This document shows, piece after piece, positions 10,706-22,385 of a stretch of DNA of 64,000 nt. Position 1 is the stretch's first letter, and the number at the start of each line of letters is the position of its first letter. A program made the translations under genes and the position numbers. The notes beneath the pieces are model-generated. The model made no database searches. It worked only from the letters and a program-made list of their open reading frames with translations, and had not been told where the DNA came from. Origin of the DNA: Spongilla lacustris (taxonomy: Eukaryota; Porifera; Demospongiae; Spongillida; Spongillidae); the NCBI GenBank assembly GCA_949361645.1, contig OX442437.1:5908026-5972025 (forward strand), read 5' to 3'.

Positions 10706-12408
10706 GTATATATTTATAGTAACAACAGTGACGTTATAACTTTAAATTAGAATCGTACATGTAATATCGTAAACGCGTATCCAGATATCGTCATAAAAAT
10801 GTATTCGAATAATGGGCGAATTGTCGATGCGGACGACGAATACCTAAGTACCTCCGAATGGAGATTCACAAACCGGTTATTTCGAATAGAACAAATCCAA
10901 TAATCGATTTTTCCGAGTAATGCTAAATTACTATTCGAACGGATAGGTTTTTGCGAATATCCGAATAACCCGAATAACCTGATGGTGATAACCGGTTACA
11001 CACCCTAGAATGAGGTCATCGATTGTATGCATGCTTTATAGACAGTGTTCATGTGAAGTTTAAAGCTGTGCGTTAATTATATGAAGTTTGTGAACTGAGG
11101 TCATGTCAAGTTCGATATCAAATGGGGTGCAATGCATGAGGGCTGTATACATGACGCGTGTATCATCGTTTATACCTTTCAAAATTATCTGAATTTCGCT
11201 CTATACCTTGGTGTCCCTATAGCTTAATTTGATGGTGGTACTGTAAGGTAATGCAGCAAAGCAGATACATGTACAAATCTTTAGAGTGATGAGATGAATA
11301 ACATTTGAATTTCTTACGTAGATATCAGATCCTCAGAAAGCATTTATAGAACGAGTCATATTATACCACTTCTACCCAATGCCATAGTCTGCTGAATTGT
11401 CATCAGGATATGATATATCAAGTCAAAGGAGTTGTTAAAGGTAATAATGCATGTACTACAGTTAAATGTGTCGATTTGAACTGCCGAGGCCTATAGAGGA
11501 GGACAGCCTTGCTGCAGGCTGGTGTGCTTTTTAAGCACATCACTGAACCCATTGAATCAGATGCATAAAGCAGCAAAGCACATAAGCATGTGATATATGT
11601 ATTGACGTCCATATTTGGTTATGTGTTACATAACTATATATGTTAGTCTAAGTTTTGACTGATTGTTCGGGTGGTTGCTATAAGTATATACGACGCGGAT
11701 GGAAGTATAAGAACGCATGCATGTATTTTAGATAAACACACACGGAACACAACAATAAATTAATAAGTCAGAGTAGAAATCCATCTCCATAGGTTGGCTT
11801 ATTAGTTGTGGTATAAATAATAATATTATAACCTACTCACAACTGTTTATTAAAACACTACAACTAAAAGTCACAAGATGTAGTTAGTGAGACACATCTG
11901 GCCAAAATTGCCCTGGCATTCTGCCTCAGTTGTGGTAATCCGCCCGTGACGTTGGGTCCGTACGCGTACACCTATCCTGTGGGTAAATGAAACAGATCAG
12001 ATGTTGTCTGTGTGCTTTTTAACTCATAAGAATGAAATCCATGTCCATAGGTCAGCTTGTAAATACTTATTAGTTGTGGCAACACCCATACTGCCATAGT
12101 TAATCCCGTGTTGAACATCCGTGCGTAATGTTGGGTCCCTTGTTGGCATAGGGACAGATCTACATTGTGGGAATGAAACAGTTTAGATCTTGCCTCAATC
12201 TGGTTTGCAACTCAGAAAAATGATCCATCTCAGCAATAATTCCCCCCACCCCCATGCAGTTGTGGTCAGACCTGTAGTTAATCTAAAATTTGCGCATGAC
12301 ATCGATCCATGTAGTTTAGACATTTGACCGGTTATTAACCCCAACCAGGGGCCATTTGCTTTAATAAAGGTCAAATCCCTCCCAATGCCCCAGGGAGGGG
12401 GGGGGGGC
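10706..12408. other. No gene seen; dispersed and tandem repeat sequence
   Basis: 10840-10990 contains the phrase CACAAACCGGTTATTTCGAA, shared with about 50777-50800. From 11780 to 12230 the phrases CCATAGGT.GCTTATTAGTTGTGG, GTTGGGTCC and GGGAATGAAACAG recur in the same order, so these look like two to three diverged tandem units of roughly 200-250 bp. No protein-coding signal. Confidence 0.5.
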
Positions 12409-12685
12409 AGTGGCGTATCCAGGATTTCAGCGAGGGAGGTGCTTAAAGTGAGGCCCGATACGAAAAGTGGGGGGGGGGAGGGTGCAGTTCGCTTCAGGTC
12501 CGATACGAAAAGTGGGGGGGGGAGGGGGGAGGGGGGGGGTGCAGTTCGCTTCAGGTCCGATACGAAAAGTGGGGGCCTTTGTTTGGCGCACAGCAAATAC
12601 GTTATCGTTAATAATTATCCAAATTACAATTTTGGCCGAGGGGGGTGCTCAAGCACCCGGAGCACCCTCTCTGGATACGCCACTG
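12409..12685. mobile_element. hAT-like MITE
   Basis: It begins CAGTGGCGTATCCAG (12409-12423) and ends with the exact reverse complement CTGGATACGCCACTG (about 12671-12685). This terminal sequence is typical of non-autonomous hAT-type elements in animals. Inside there is a G-rich phrase with TCCGATACGAAAAGTGGGG repeated two to three times. Both flanks are G runs, so the target duplication cannot be read. Confidence 0.72.
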
Positions 12686-12882
12686 GGGGGTCTCACGTAA
12701 CAATGATAGGTGCATAAATTATTTGTCAAATATAAAAGCGGTACATGGCTTTATTCGTTTCCTGCGAGTTGTGCTATCTACAGACTGCTCGCAAGAAACA
12801 GCACACGATATACCGGTCCCTTACGCGTGAATAAAGCTTGGACATTGCGCATGCACCCAAACGGTATACATTGCAAACTCTC

Positions 12883-13212
12883 CTACCTCGTAGAATTTCT
12901 TTTCCTGAAGGTGTTTATCCTTGAGATATCTCTCTTGGCCTTTGGATTTGCCTGATATTGATCTTGTTTGGAGGCTAAAAGCAATTCTCGATTTTGATCG
13001 TAGTAGGCCTTCGTGCTATCCTTCTTATTTTCAGAATTGGCTTTGTAGCGGTTCCTTTCGAAAGTATTCTTTCTTTCACGCGCTTCTTGAAAACTGTCAC
13101 GCTCCTCACATTCAATATCTTGCGACTCGCGATCGTTAGCACAACTGTCATCATTTAACTTGGCTATCTTCTTAGCACGATTCTTTTCTCTTCTAGACCG
13201 ACGTGACGGCAT
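12883..13212 (-). CDS. Small basic, lysine/arginine-rich protein, function unknown
   Basis: 109 codons from the ATG at 13212. It starts MPSRRSRREKNRAKK and has loose repeats of the form RYKANSENKK, AYYDQNRELLLASKQ and YQANPKAKR. Such Y-x-x-N-x-E/P-K-K repeats are familiar from uncharacterised, often transposon-linked invertebrate proteins, but I cannot assign a function. A partial copy lies at 10608-10705. It may be one exon of a larger element. Confidence 0.45.
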   Translation of the reverse strand: MPSRRSRREKNRAKKIAKLNDDSCANDRESQDIECEERDSFQEARERKNTFERNRYKANSENKKDSTKAYYDQNRELLLASKQDQYQANPKAKRDISRINTFRKRNSTR

Positions 13213-14045
13213 TTTGAAGAAAACAAACCAGATACGTCAAGCTTTTGGGAGAAACTGATAACTAGAGCACTATATGAAATATAGAAGAACGTGTTCAACC
13301 ACAAGCAAGGGTTAACTTTACTATATATCTTAACTTTTATGTCTTCCACGGGCCGATAAAATCTGTTGTGGGCTATTGCTAACATAATTAAGTAGCTAAA
13401 GATCGAAATTGTGTCAAGCATCACTCCTCTTACGAAAATAATAAAACAAATCCAACTCGGCAGTAAGTTTCTAACTTATTGGTTCTAGTGCTTCCGCATA
13501 ACGGCTAACATTACGCTTCAATCGTGACAAAGATACAGCGCAATAAACCTCTTATCCGAGTGAATCTTATCTTATCAGATCCGGAAGAAGAAGAAGAATT
13601 AGGAGAAACTTTTTTTTAAGGTTCGAGGGTGGGAACGAGTGAGCGTTATCTCTGTTGTCCGAGCTTTCTAAACGTCGGCAGTTATACGACACTGTAGATA
13701 TTCGACGGCTGTATCCAAATACGCTCACTAAATTCCAACTGATTCTACAGCGCATCGGCAATAATGGAATCTGGTGTTTTGCTAATCGTATTCATGACAC
13801 TTCAAATCCTACATAGGACCTACTAACGTAGGTCCCGATATATTTTCAACTCTGCGGTAACGAGAGGATTTTAATAACTCTGCTGTCAGCTAGCTCTCCA
13901 GTACGCAAATGCCCATGCGATTCGACATTCTTATCAGATAGTACGTAATCATTTTTGGCAGACATGTACTGCGATGAATACAAGCGGCCGTCTCGTCGTG
14001 GGCGTGTAACACAATTATCACGTGTTAAAAGCCCTTTTTGCTGAA
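13213..14045. other. Upstream region of DUSP-A; one dispersed repeat
   Basis: 13785-13840 shares TTCATGACACTTCAA and CCTACATAGGACCTACTA with 50645-50690, so it is a dispersed repeat. The rest probably includes the DUSP-A promoter. No gene seen. Confidence 0.5.
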
Positions 14046-14723
14046 ATGACGGATAAATTGCGCTGGGAGCTTTTCGCAGGAGACATTACAAGCCAAGCGA
14101 TAGGCAAGATTACGACAGATAAAGTATGTATTCCTTGTTGGCTATGAGATAAACCTTTCGATTCGCACGCATGCAGTACCCCTCAGAGATTTACACTGAG
14201 GAGGGTGGGTTTAAGTTGTTCCTGGGCGCCGCTCACCACGCGCGAAATGTGGAGGTTCTCGACCAGCTATGCATTACGTACGTGCTCAACGTGGCCGCTC
14301 ACGAGATCCGTACCGAAGACCTGTACGGAGATCGGTACAAGTGCATGCGAGTGAACATGGAAGACGAGGAGACGTTCGACATTTCGAAGCACATGGACGA
14401 TGCTATGGGGTTCGTGGACGAGGCGAGAGAAAACGGGGCGGGCATATTGGTGCACTGCGCGGCTGGAGTCAGCAGGTCCGCTACCGTTGTCATAGCGTAC
14501 CTCATGTCTTAGTAAGCCACTCCCCAGAATGTAATTTTGATGTAATTAATTTTAATAACGTTAACGTAGCTGGGTTTCTTCATGCAGTCACAAGTGGCCT
14601 TTGAAGAAGACGGCGAATTATGTGTCTCAGAAGAGGCCGTGGATATATCCAAACTCTGGTTTTGTGGAATATCTGTTGCAACACGAGAAGTCTATTCAAA
14701 CACGTAAATGTACTGTGTCTTGA
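14046..14723 (+). CDS. Dual-specificity phosphatase DUSP-A, complete, three exons
   Basis: Exons 14046-14123, 14177-14511 and 14588-14723 join with GT-AG borders (intron phases 0 and 2) into 182 codons plus stop. The core begins YPSEIYTEEGGFKLFLG, the acidic loop region reads NMEDEETFDISKHM, and the P-loop is HCAAGVSRSATVV with catalytic Cys and Arg intact. Exon 3 supplies KRPWIYPNSGFVEYL, the usual PN-x-GF segment after the P-loop. This is the compact atypical DUSP fold, which removes phosphate from Ser/Thr/Tyr. There is no MAP-kinase docking or other domain, and the substrate cannot be predicted. Four related copies follow within 10 kb. If exon 2 is read without splicing it ends in a stop just after the P-loop, so the exon 3 junction is needed for a complete fold. 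Confidence 0.88.
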
Positions 14724-14937
14724 AGAGTGTGCGGGCAGTTGCATGTTTTTATGTCACAGAGCCATATGTGTGTTTTTGTGTACACTGTTATTTTTTTACT
14801 TTGCCTGGAATGAGGCTTTAAACCTCCTGTGTCTATATTCAACACTGGACCACTTATTGAAAGGTAATGGTCACTAATTAGAGGTAATGGGTACCCATTT
14901 TAGTAGGAGTTTATGTGTGTGTGCCGTCTGTGTGTTT

Positions 14938-14949
14938 GTGTGTGTACGT

Positions 14950-14983
<34 letters not shown>
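14938..14983. repeat. (TG)n microsatellite
   Basis: Short TG array downstream of DUSP-A. Confidence 0.9.
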
Positions 14984-14986
<3 letters not shown>

Positions 14987-15664
14987 GGATCCTTCCATAG
15001 CTCCTTTTAGCCATACATGTACACAGGTGTGAACATTATTAGTTTGGTCAGGACAATGCACGAAGACACTGTTAGTTGTTGGTGGAGAGGTGGTTGCTAA
15101 TCTGTACTGCTACATGTAATGGGACTTCGTTGGAGGGACCTTTATTAAATTATGTGTACTAGTAACCTTACTTGCTTAATGGAATATACATGGATTTGTG
15201 TGCCATGCCACACATGGATTTGTGTGCCATGCCCCCAAAAGAGTTGCCATGGTACTACATGGCATTATGAGCGGTAGAGTTAATGAAATGGGAGGGAGTG
15301 GAAAATATGAAGGTTAGGAAGGAGGGGAAAGACGTAAAACAATCAAGATTGGTCCTCTTGGGAGAGTGATTGATGATTAGGATTGTACAAAAACAATTAA
15401 ATCATCACATCTTAAAAAGAATAGATGATGTCACTAAAGTTCCCCTTTTTTTAAAAAAAGGGAATATACTAAATATGTAGAAATTGTGTTACATGTATGA
15501 ACTATTATGTAATGAATAGTACCTCCCCTTTTTGGATCCAAACCCATACTGTGTAGCATATTGGTGCAAGCAGAAAATGAAGGAATGTACATAAATTAAG
15601 GGGTACATGCCAAAAGTTGTTCAGTTACATTTTTCTGCATCATTCCCTGGTGGTCCCCACATTG

Positions 15665-15697
<33 letters not shown>
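15665..15697. repeat. Poly-G run
   Basis: About 30 uninterrupted G. The length is likely uncertain in the assembly. It lies just downstream of DUSP-B, which reads from the other strand. Confidence 0.9.
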
Positions 15698-15698
<1 letters not shown>

Positions 15699-15720
15699 CT
15701 TTGCAAGCTAGTCTAAGGCC

Positions 15721-16633
15721 CTAAGGCACAGCTGCTCCACTCATAGGGGTAGACTTCACTTGAGGCACATCAAGGCTCGTGAGGTACTTGAGAAACCCAT
15801 CATTAGGGTGCACTTGAGGCCTCTTCCGTTGAACAAACCTTGCCGCTGTCTTCAAGGGCCACTTTCGACTGGGTGTAGGGAAGGGGGGGGGGGGGGGGGA
15901 AATAAAATCAAAAACGGATGTAAGATTACAGCTGAGGGTCCTGAACTTTTTTAAAAAAGACCTTGATCACCAAATTGCACGTGCCACTGGCAATGACAAG
16001 TTGACAACCCCTCACAATGTGTTTGGCAGCCTGAAAATTATCAAATGTTGGAGTCTAATCTGTCACGTACATGTGTTTACTTAGTATTATTATGACCCAC
16101 ATAAAAGAATTTAAAAAATAACATGGAACGAAGATGGAAGGGTGTGGCTCACTAAGTCATAAGGTACGCAATGACGATTGTTGGTGACCTACTGACTCCA
16201 GCCACGCAGTGAACCAGGATGCCCGCTCCATTGTGCCTAGCTTCGTCGATGAACCCAAACGCGGTCTCCATGTGTTTTGAAATGTCGAAGGTCTCGTCGT
16301 CCTCCATACTCATCATCATGCACTTATATCTATCTCCGTAAAGCTCCTCCGTCGGGACCTCGCGGGCAGCAACGTTGAGGATGTATGTTATCTGTTTTTC
16401 CTCAAGTCGTTTTAGATCGCAGGCGTCGTCTCTGCTGCCTAGGAACAGCCTAAAGCCACTCCCCTCTAAACAGATCTCAGAGATACTCTGAAATTAAATG
16501 ACTCGAGTAACGACTAGTAATGTTATGAACATAGTCCCATACTGACCTCGCGCGGCATGTAGAAGTTACGTGTGGGGAACAATTCTTCCCTCGTTTCGGC
16601 TAGGCCGTTATCGTCCATCCAGGTCTGAACCAT
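15721..16633 (-). CDS. Dual-specificity phosphatase DUSP-B, complete, three exons
   Basis: Exons on the - strand: 16633-16547 (ATG at 16633), 16487-16153 and 15868-15721. Exon 2 is 335 nt, as in DUSP-A, and the intron phases (0 and 2) are the same. The core starts SISEICLEGSGFRLFLG, and the P-loop is HCVAGVSRSPTIV with Cys and Arg intact. The C-terminal exon encodes RKWPLKTAARFVQ and KRPQVHPNDGFLKYL. No internal stop is seen, so it is probably functional. The N-terminal exon carries REELFPTRNFY, a motif also found in the N-terminal exons of C, D and E. Confidence 0.82.
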
Positions 16634-17865
16634 ATACGGCATTCAAATAATTTATGGGCCAAATTATACACTAATGAACACGTTTAGAAGTAAAAAGGTG
16701 GACAATACATTTTCCCTTAGCTCTCCACCTATACATATAAAAAGCATTCTCTCTGAGAAAGTAAGTGGTATCAATAGCAGTGCAGTGTGGTGTAGAGCAA
16801 GTGAGTGATTGGAATACGATAAACACTATATTTAGAGAACAGCATTACATGTGCATTTATGTTGCTAAATATAGGAGTATTGTGTTTATCGCATCCTATA
16901 TATACCTCAGAGAGAATATACATTTTTCTAATATCTTGTTGACTGCACTGCATGCACAACCAATAATTGGGCGTGGCGTATCGTACGGCATATGACTTTT
17001 TTTTTGTAGATCTACAGGCAATGAGGTGTTTGGCAATCGGTATCAATGAATACATGTGTAAATCAGATTGGCTTTACATAACTATCTTGCTGCTACTGCT
17101 ATTTATTAGGCGATAATTGCCCGCATTTGAAATGCTGCATGGTTGCAGCTTGTACGATAATGCTTACGTAAGTGAGTCTAACTATATTTAACAGAATGAT
17201 GCTCTTTTAGCAATATAGTGCACTGCATAAAACAATACAAATGCACAAAAACAGAAATGTTGCTGTAACAAAAACTTAGACTGAATGTGGTATCTTACCT
17301 TCAACAGTGGCGAGGGTAAGGTCAATGTCATGTTCATAAATAGGGTGGTACTATGGGTAGACACGTGACAATCACACTAAAATGCATTGGAATGCCATTT
17401 AACGCATTCATGCAATGCAATCTGATTGGAGTGCTAACATTCCAGCGCACTGGTCAACTTTTCCACGGTATCCAGTACCTATTATTAGTTAACTGGGGGG
17501 GGGGGGGGGGGGGCAAGGGGGTGCTATTAAATCATATGATACATGTACGATCAGCTCACTCATAGCATCATTTGCAGTTGATCACAGATGCCTGCAAATG
17601 TCTAGCTGAATCAATGTACAGTCAGCACTGATAACAGTTCTTAGATTTACATGCAAACCATACTGATGGTAGCTGAAGGCTGGCGATAATATTTAGGCTC
17701 TGACATCAAAACATGCATGGTGTCTGATGCGAGCTAACAGTCTGAATCCTAATGTGTGGGTTGAAACATGCAAACAACTCACATGCAAATTAGCATATGT
17801 ATTGCAGACGGAGAGTTGGATACCAACAGTTAAACAAAAGAAGTTGGAATAAAAATCCCATACCA

Positions 17866-17932
<67 letters not shown>

Positions 17933-17986
17933 TATACATACACATAATTAAGTATATACATAAATACACGCAATATACAGGTAAGG
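16634..17986. other. Spacer between DUSP-B and DUSP-C; no gene seen
   Basis: AT-rich, with a run of about 18 G at 17496-17513 and a (CA)n array at 17868-17928. The sequence around 16800-16900 has a diverged inverted relation to itself (CACTATATTT near 16827 and ATACTCCTATATTT near 16868 on the other strand). No coding signal. Confidence 0.5.
17868..17928. repeat. (CA)n microsatellite
   Basis: Pure CA array. Confidence 0.95.
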
Positions 17987-18706
17987 TCACACACTATTCT
18001 GAAGTGTCTTGTCTAGCTTCACCAAGTATGCCATGAAACCTAAGTTTGGCAATATCTTGCACCTCTTTTCGTAGCAGTAAGATGCAGCCCTCTTCAATGG
18101 CCATCTGTGACTGCAAAACGAGAAATAATCCGCCCAATTCCACCGTCACATGCATGCCTTTTTTAGAGGCTGAGCGCAGGGTGGGGCGGCTTACCAAGTC
18201 ATTAGGAAGGCTATGACGACCGTAGCAGACCTGCTAACGCCAGCAGAGCAGTGCACCAGAATGCCCGCCTTGTTTACTCTCGCCTCTTCAATGAACTCGA
18301 GAGCACTCTGCATGTGTTTTGAGATGTCGAAAGTCTCCTTGTCTTCCAACCTCAGCCTCCTGCATTTGTATTTATCCCCGTACAGGGTCCTCGTCTCGAC
18401 TTCGTGCGGAACCAGATTGAGAACGTAGCGAATGTTCTTCGAGTCCAAAACAGAGAGATCACAGGCGTCGTGTTAATGCGCCCTCTTCAGAATAGATGTC
18501 AGATGGATCCTGCGAGAAGTATACATATAAGGATATATGGCTAGAAAAAGTCAAAGCCGTGTGCGACGTATACTTGTTCCCTCACCAACCTCACCATCAT
18601 AGTATCGATTGGGGAAAAATTCGGCCCTTAAACTTGCAAGCTCTGCTCGTGATAGATCTATAGTACTCGTACCGTCTGTAGTGACTGCGTCCATGTCGAG
18701 GTCCAT
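17987..18706 (-). pseudogene. Dual-specificity phosphatase DUSP-C, frameshifted
   Basis: The three-exon layout of the family is kept: exon 1 18706-18590, exon 2 18509-18195, exon 3 18110-17987. Exon 1 encodes RAEFFPNRYYDGE, the P-loop HCSAGVSRSATVV is intact, and exon 3 encodes RWPLKRAASYCYEKR and LPNLGFMAYL. Near 18475 exon 2 is shorter than in DUSP-B: where B has 36 nt between the EEG codon and the DAC codons, C has 13. This loses the strand that carries GFRLFLG and shifts the frame, and a stop follows. A shorter product could start at MDSKNIRYVLN, but it would lack the first strand of the fold, so I call it a pseudogene of recent origin. Confidence 0.75.
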
Positions 18707-18980
18707 GTATAGGTCGTTTTGGTGCAAGCTCCACCCCCTGGGCGTGGGCTTTGCATTACTGCTACATGTATTTCAAACGTAAGTAAGCTTTTAATTACTC
18801 AGAAACCTAAATAGCATAGCTTTTTTATTTTTGAAACTGTTACGGTCACAGCTCGACTTCAGTGTCTTAAGCTTCTTCTGAATGTCCATTCGCATACTGT
18901 AATACTATTTTTGGTGTTCATTTGTTTATCGAGCACCATGCATGATCGATACTCACGTGATTGGAAGTAATAGGCAAAAC

Positions 18981-19652
18981 ATGGCCATGGATGATGGGCA
19001 CGATGAAAACATCAAAGCGCTGAGAGGGGAACTCTTTCCCCGCAAGGGATTTTACCCCGAAAAGAGTGAGGTAAGTTGGGGCGTGGCTCGTCAACGACCC
19101 CTAGGCCTATTAAATTTAAACACCTACAAACAGACCACCACGCCCTCGGAAATATATTCCGACGAGAGCGGCTTTAGGGTGTATCTGGGTGACAGCGGAG
19201 ACGCTCGCAATGTCGAGAAGCTGGATAAGAAGCAGATAACGTACGTATTGAATGCGGCGGCCGGGGAGGTACATACGGATGGCCTGTACGAGAAACGGAT
19301 CAAGTGCCTAAGGCTGGATATTATAGATGAGGACTGGTACGATATTTCGAAACACATTGACAGAGCCCTGGATTTCATTTCGGAGGCCAAAGCGAACAAG
19401 GCTGGCATCTTGGTGCATTGCGTAGCAGGAGTCAGTCGGTCTGTTACCGTCGTCATGGCTTACCTCATGATCCGGTAAGCCCCTCCCCCTTTCCCCGTGT
19501 ATGTACGTACAACTGATTTAACACTTGCTCGCGCACGCAGCGAGGGGTGGACTCTTAAGAAGGCCTCCAGACACACAGGACGACGGAGGGCCGCCTCGTA
19601 CCCAAACATCGGGTTTTTCAAATACCTTATGAGCATAGACAAGAAAATATAA
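18981..19652 (+). CDS. Dual-specificity phosphatase DUSP-D, three exons
   Basis: Exons 18981-19070, 19134-19474 and 19541-19652. An upstream in-frame ATG at 18942 could add 13 residues; I chose 18981 (MAMDDGHDEN) because the paralogue DUSP-E starts there too. The core starts TTPSEIYSDESGFRVYLG, the P-loop is HCVAGVSRSVTVV, and the C-terminal exon encodes EGWTLKKASRHTG and YPNIGFFKYLMS. The first intron (63 nt) happens to be open and a multiple of three, so an unspliced reading also gives a long frame. In DUSP-E the same intron is 52 nt and breaks the frame, which shows it is an intron. All catalytic residues are intact. Confidence 0.86.
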
Positions 19653-19800
19653 GTGAAAGTTGTTGATTTATACAGGTTGTGTATGTCTGTGCAACATAAA
19701 AGTGCGTGTAGTCATCGTTGTACATGGATTATGGGAGGAGCTTAGCTGAATGGTGGGGGTTGCTTAGCTGCTGCATGGTGATCACTATAGTCTGTACAAG

Positions 19801-19805
<5 letters not shown>

Positions 19806-19868
<63 letters not shown>
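19806..19868. repeat. (TG)n microsatellite
   Basis: TG array downstream of DUSP-D. A shorter second one follows at 20030-20067, in a local duplication of the phrase ATCACTATAGTCTGTACAAG. Confidence 0.9.
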
Positions 19869-19872
<4 letters not shown>

Positions 19873-20033
19873 ATATGTTATTCTACCTCACGCAAATATA
19901 TAACAACTAATCTCACATAAACTCACGGATAAAAGTTAAACCTCACACTAATAAATGAGGCATGTAGCTGAAGTGTGTGTGTGGGGGGGGGGGGCTGCAT
20001 GGTTATCACTATAGTCTGTACAAGGGATTGTGT

Positions 20034-20066
<33 letters not shown>

Positions 20067-20794
20067 CTGCCAAACAATAACATACATGTCTGCTGGTCAT
20101 GCATTGGAGGCTGATGAGCTACAAAATGCATGGTATTTCACGTTGACATGCATACAAAGCACTATGAATAATTGATTTATCCATGTAATGAGTATTGCTG
20201 TAAATACGAAAGCAAATGACCACTTTGGCAATTGCCATGTAGTAAATATGAATAATTACTACATCAGTATTCACATTTGCTTTCAATTGTAATGAGGCAT
20301 GTTCACATGAAGTATATCCAATAATTCATCTAATGCAGGCCCTGAGTAAGTGGAGAGAAGCCCTTAAAATCCATGATGTAGTTATACTTATGGATTTGGT
20401 GTGCATGGACAAGTTTCCAACCGCTTCACTATCACAATGACTGGCCTGGGGTATGTAAATGGTTGCTTGCTGGAAAACGATTACTAAATAGTTCAAATAC
20501 TTGGGCTGGAATTAATAACGCATATTGACGTAGTTGATATTATCATTTTAAGTTCACATGTTTTTGAGAGCCATTCAAGTAAGAGCAATAACTGATTTCA
20601 TTATTACATGAGGTTTAATTTATAGTGATTTTGTCAGTTAGTGTATAAGCATTAGATCTAATATGGCACATCAATATAATTCCACTGCACTATTGTAGCT
20701 ATTGCTGGAGTGGTTCAAAATTACCTCATTTTCCATCATATACATGAACCACACACTTAATTAATCATTTTTCTTTTAAACTGAACTGTGTGCT
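19869..20794. other. AT-rich spacer of duplicated block; no gene seen
   Basis: Matches 24400-24950 and 26590-26800 of copy 2, apart from small indels. No gene. Confidence 0.6.
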
Positions 20795-21170
20795 TCACTT
20801 GGCTATGAAGGCCTTGGCTTTGCCCAGCATTGCACCCCAGGTGGAGGAGCTTCGAGGTACTCTGCCGTCATTTGGTTGACGCTGAATGGTAATGATATAC
20901 TCAGGGTAGGCTTTGAACGTTTCGTACAGAATTATCTCACGGAAAAGCATGCTTGACTCTGGAACTTTCCTACAAGGACATATATCTAGATATGTGTCTT
21001 GTCCAGGTCTCCTTCTTGACTTCCTCAATAATTTGAGCAGCCTAAGATAGCTCAATAGAAGAGTATTCTAGCCTGATTTTCTGCTGTAAATTTCAGTTTC
21101 CTCTCCACAAAACCCACATTTAGTATAGAGACTTGATTTAATAATGTACCTGTATAATGTACTCCTCCTA
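20795..21170 (-). pseudogene. Truncated macro-PARP copy (C-terminal part, F1)
   Basis: The first 260 bp read as the end of the PARP catalytic domain (SSMLFREIILYETFKAYPEY, still with the triad Glu) and the conserved tail GAMLGKAKAFIAK. About 15 codons found in the full genes before this are missing (NLDLPYDS region). Beyond 21060 the similarity continues weakly through the cysteine cluster but the frame is lost. This copy and F3 at 26.8 kb share the same deletion, so it predates the tandem duplication. Confidence 0.8.
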
Positions 21171-22015
21171 GTGAGTTTTTAAACACTGACAAATGCTGCC
21201 AAATCAGCCCACGCAGGTTGCAGTGAAGCATTGCAGGAGGGACAGATGATAAGCTCTACACGTGCTGTGTACGATGTTTGTACTCGTTTGTACTGTTGAA
21301 TTTTTATACACACGTTATTAATAATATACAGCATTACATTTGTCTGCAGCTCATAACACATTAATTGCATCGACATAAATGTAAAATGAAAGGTATGTGC
21401 CCACTAACCCTTAATTAACTAGTCACGTTCTGTCCTGTGTGCTGCTTGGTTCTGCATGCTATTAAAGTTTTATCAGTTTTTTTTTAAACAGTCAAACGAT
21501 TGATTATATTGGCAGAGACGTCCAATATTGTTTTATCATCTGTTAAACTTTCAATAAGAAGAATAAATTTATATTCTCATTATTCGAAAGCATTAGAGCC
21601 AGTATCTACATATATTTCTGGATGCTAAATTGTTTTTATTTTATTTTTGAGGTTCAAGTGATAATTTTTTTTCTTCACTGGTTCATTATTTGTTCAACTA
21701 CAATTAATTTCCGATGAAGTTTAGATTCTGGCAGCCCATTAAACAAAATAGTAAGGTGTGTTGTTAGGCAACATTCAATCTGACTGGTGCAAAATGGCAC
21801 TGCACCTTATAATCTGGCAAAGACATATCATTTTGTAATTTGGGCAGAGATCATCCAATATCTCTCATCAACACAATATGAGACTATTTCACTGCACTAC
21901 TGTACCTAGTACTAAGAGTGCTTTAAAACATTCACAATCCTGATGGTCACGATGATGAAAATGCAGATTCATATACAAACTTAGTCTAAAACTATCAGTC
22001 ATCAACTGAACCACA
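21171..22015. other. Spacer of duplicated block; no gene seen
   Basis: AT-rich. It corresponds to 27180-28130 of copy 2 with indels and contains no frame of note. Confidence 0.55.
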
Positions 22016-22385
22016 CTACTTTTCTGCATTTAAAATTGCATTTCGCTCGGCTATGAAGGCCTTGGCTTTGCCCAGCATTGCAGCCCAAGTGGAGGAGCTT
22101 TGAGGCATTCTGCCATCATTTGGTTGGCGCTGAATGGTAATGATATACTCAGGGTAGGCTTTGAACTTTTCATACAAGATTATCTCATGGAAAAGCATAC
22201 TCAACTCAGGAGCATTAGACATACTTTCTACAAGGACAGAGTCATATGGGAGATCAAGATTGGTGTCTTGTCCGGGTTTCCTTAACTTACGCATTTCTTC
22301 CTTTTTTTCTATAATAATCTGAGCATTGCCCAAGACAGCTCGATACACGAGTATTCTAGCGACGTTTTCATTTGTACATTTGCAA
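22016..22385 (-). pseudogene. Truncated macro-PARP copy (C-terminal ~120 codons, F2)
   Basis: The frame is intact from the last cysteine of the Cys cluster (KCTNENVARILVYRAVLG) through NLDLPYDSVLVESMSN and ILYEKFKAYPEYIITI to the stop. It breaks abruptly at about 22385 into BEL/Pao-like sequence. By position in the duplicated block it is the counterpart of P1 and was presumably full length before the break. Confidence 0.85.
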
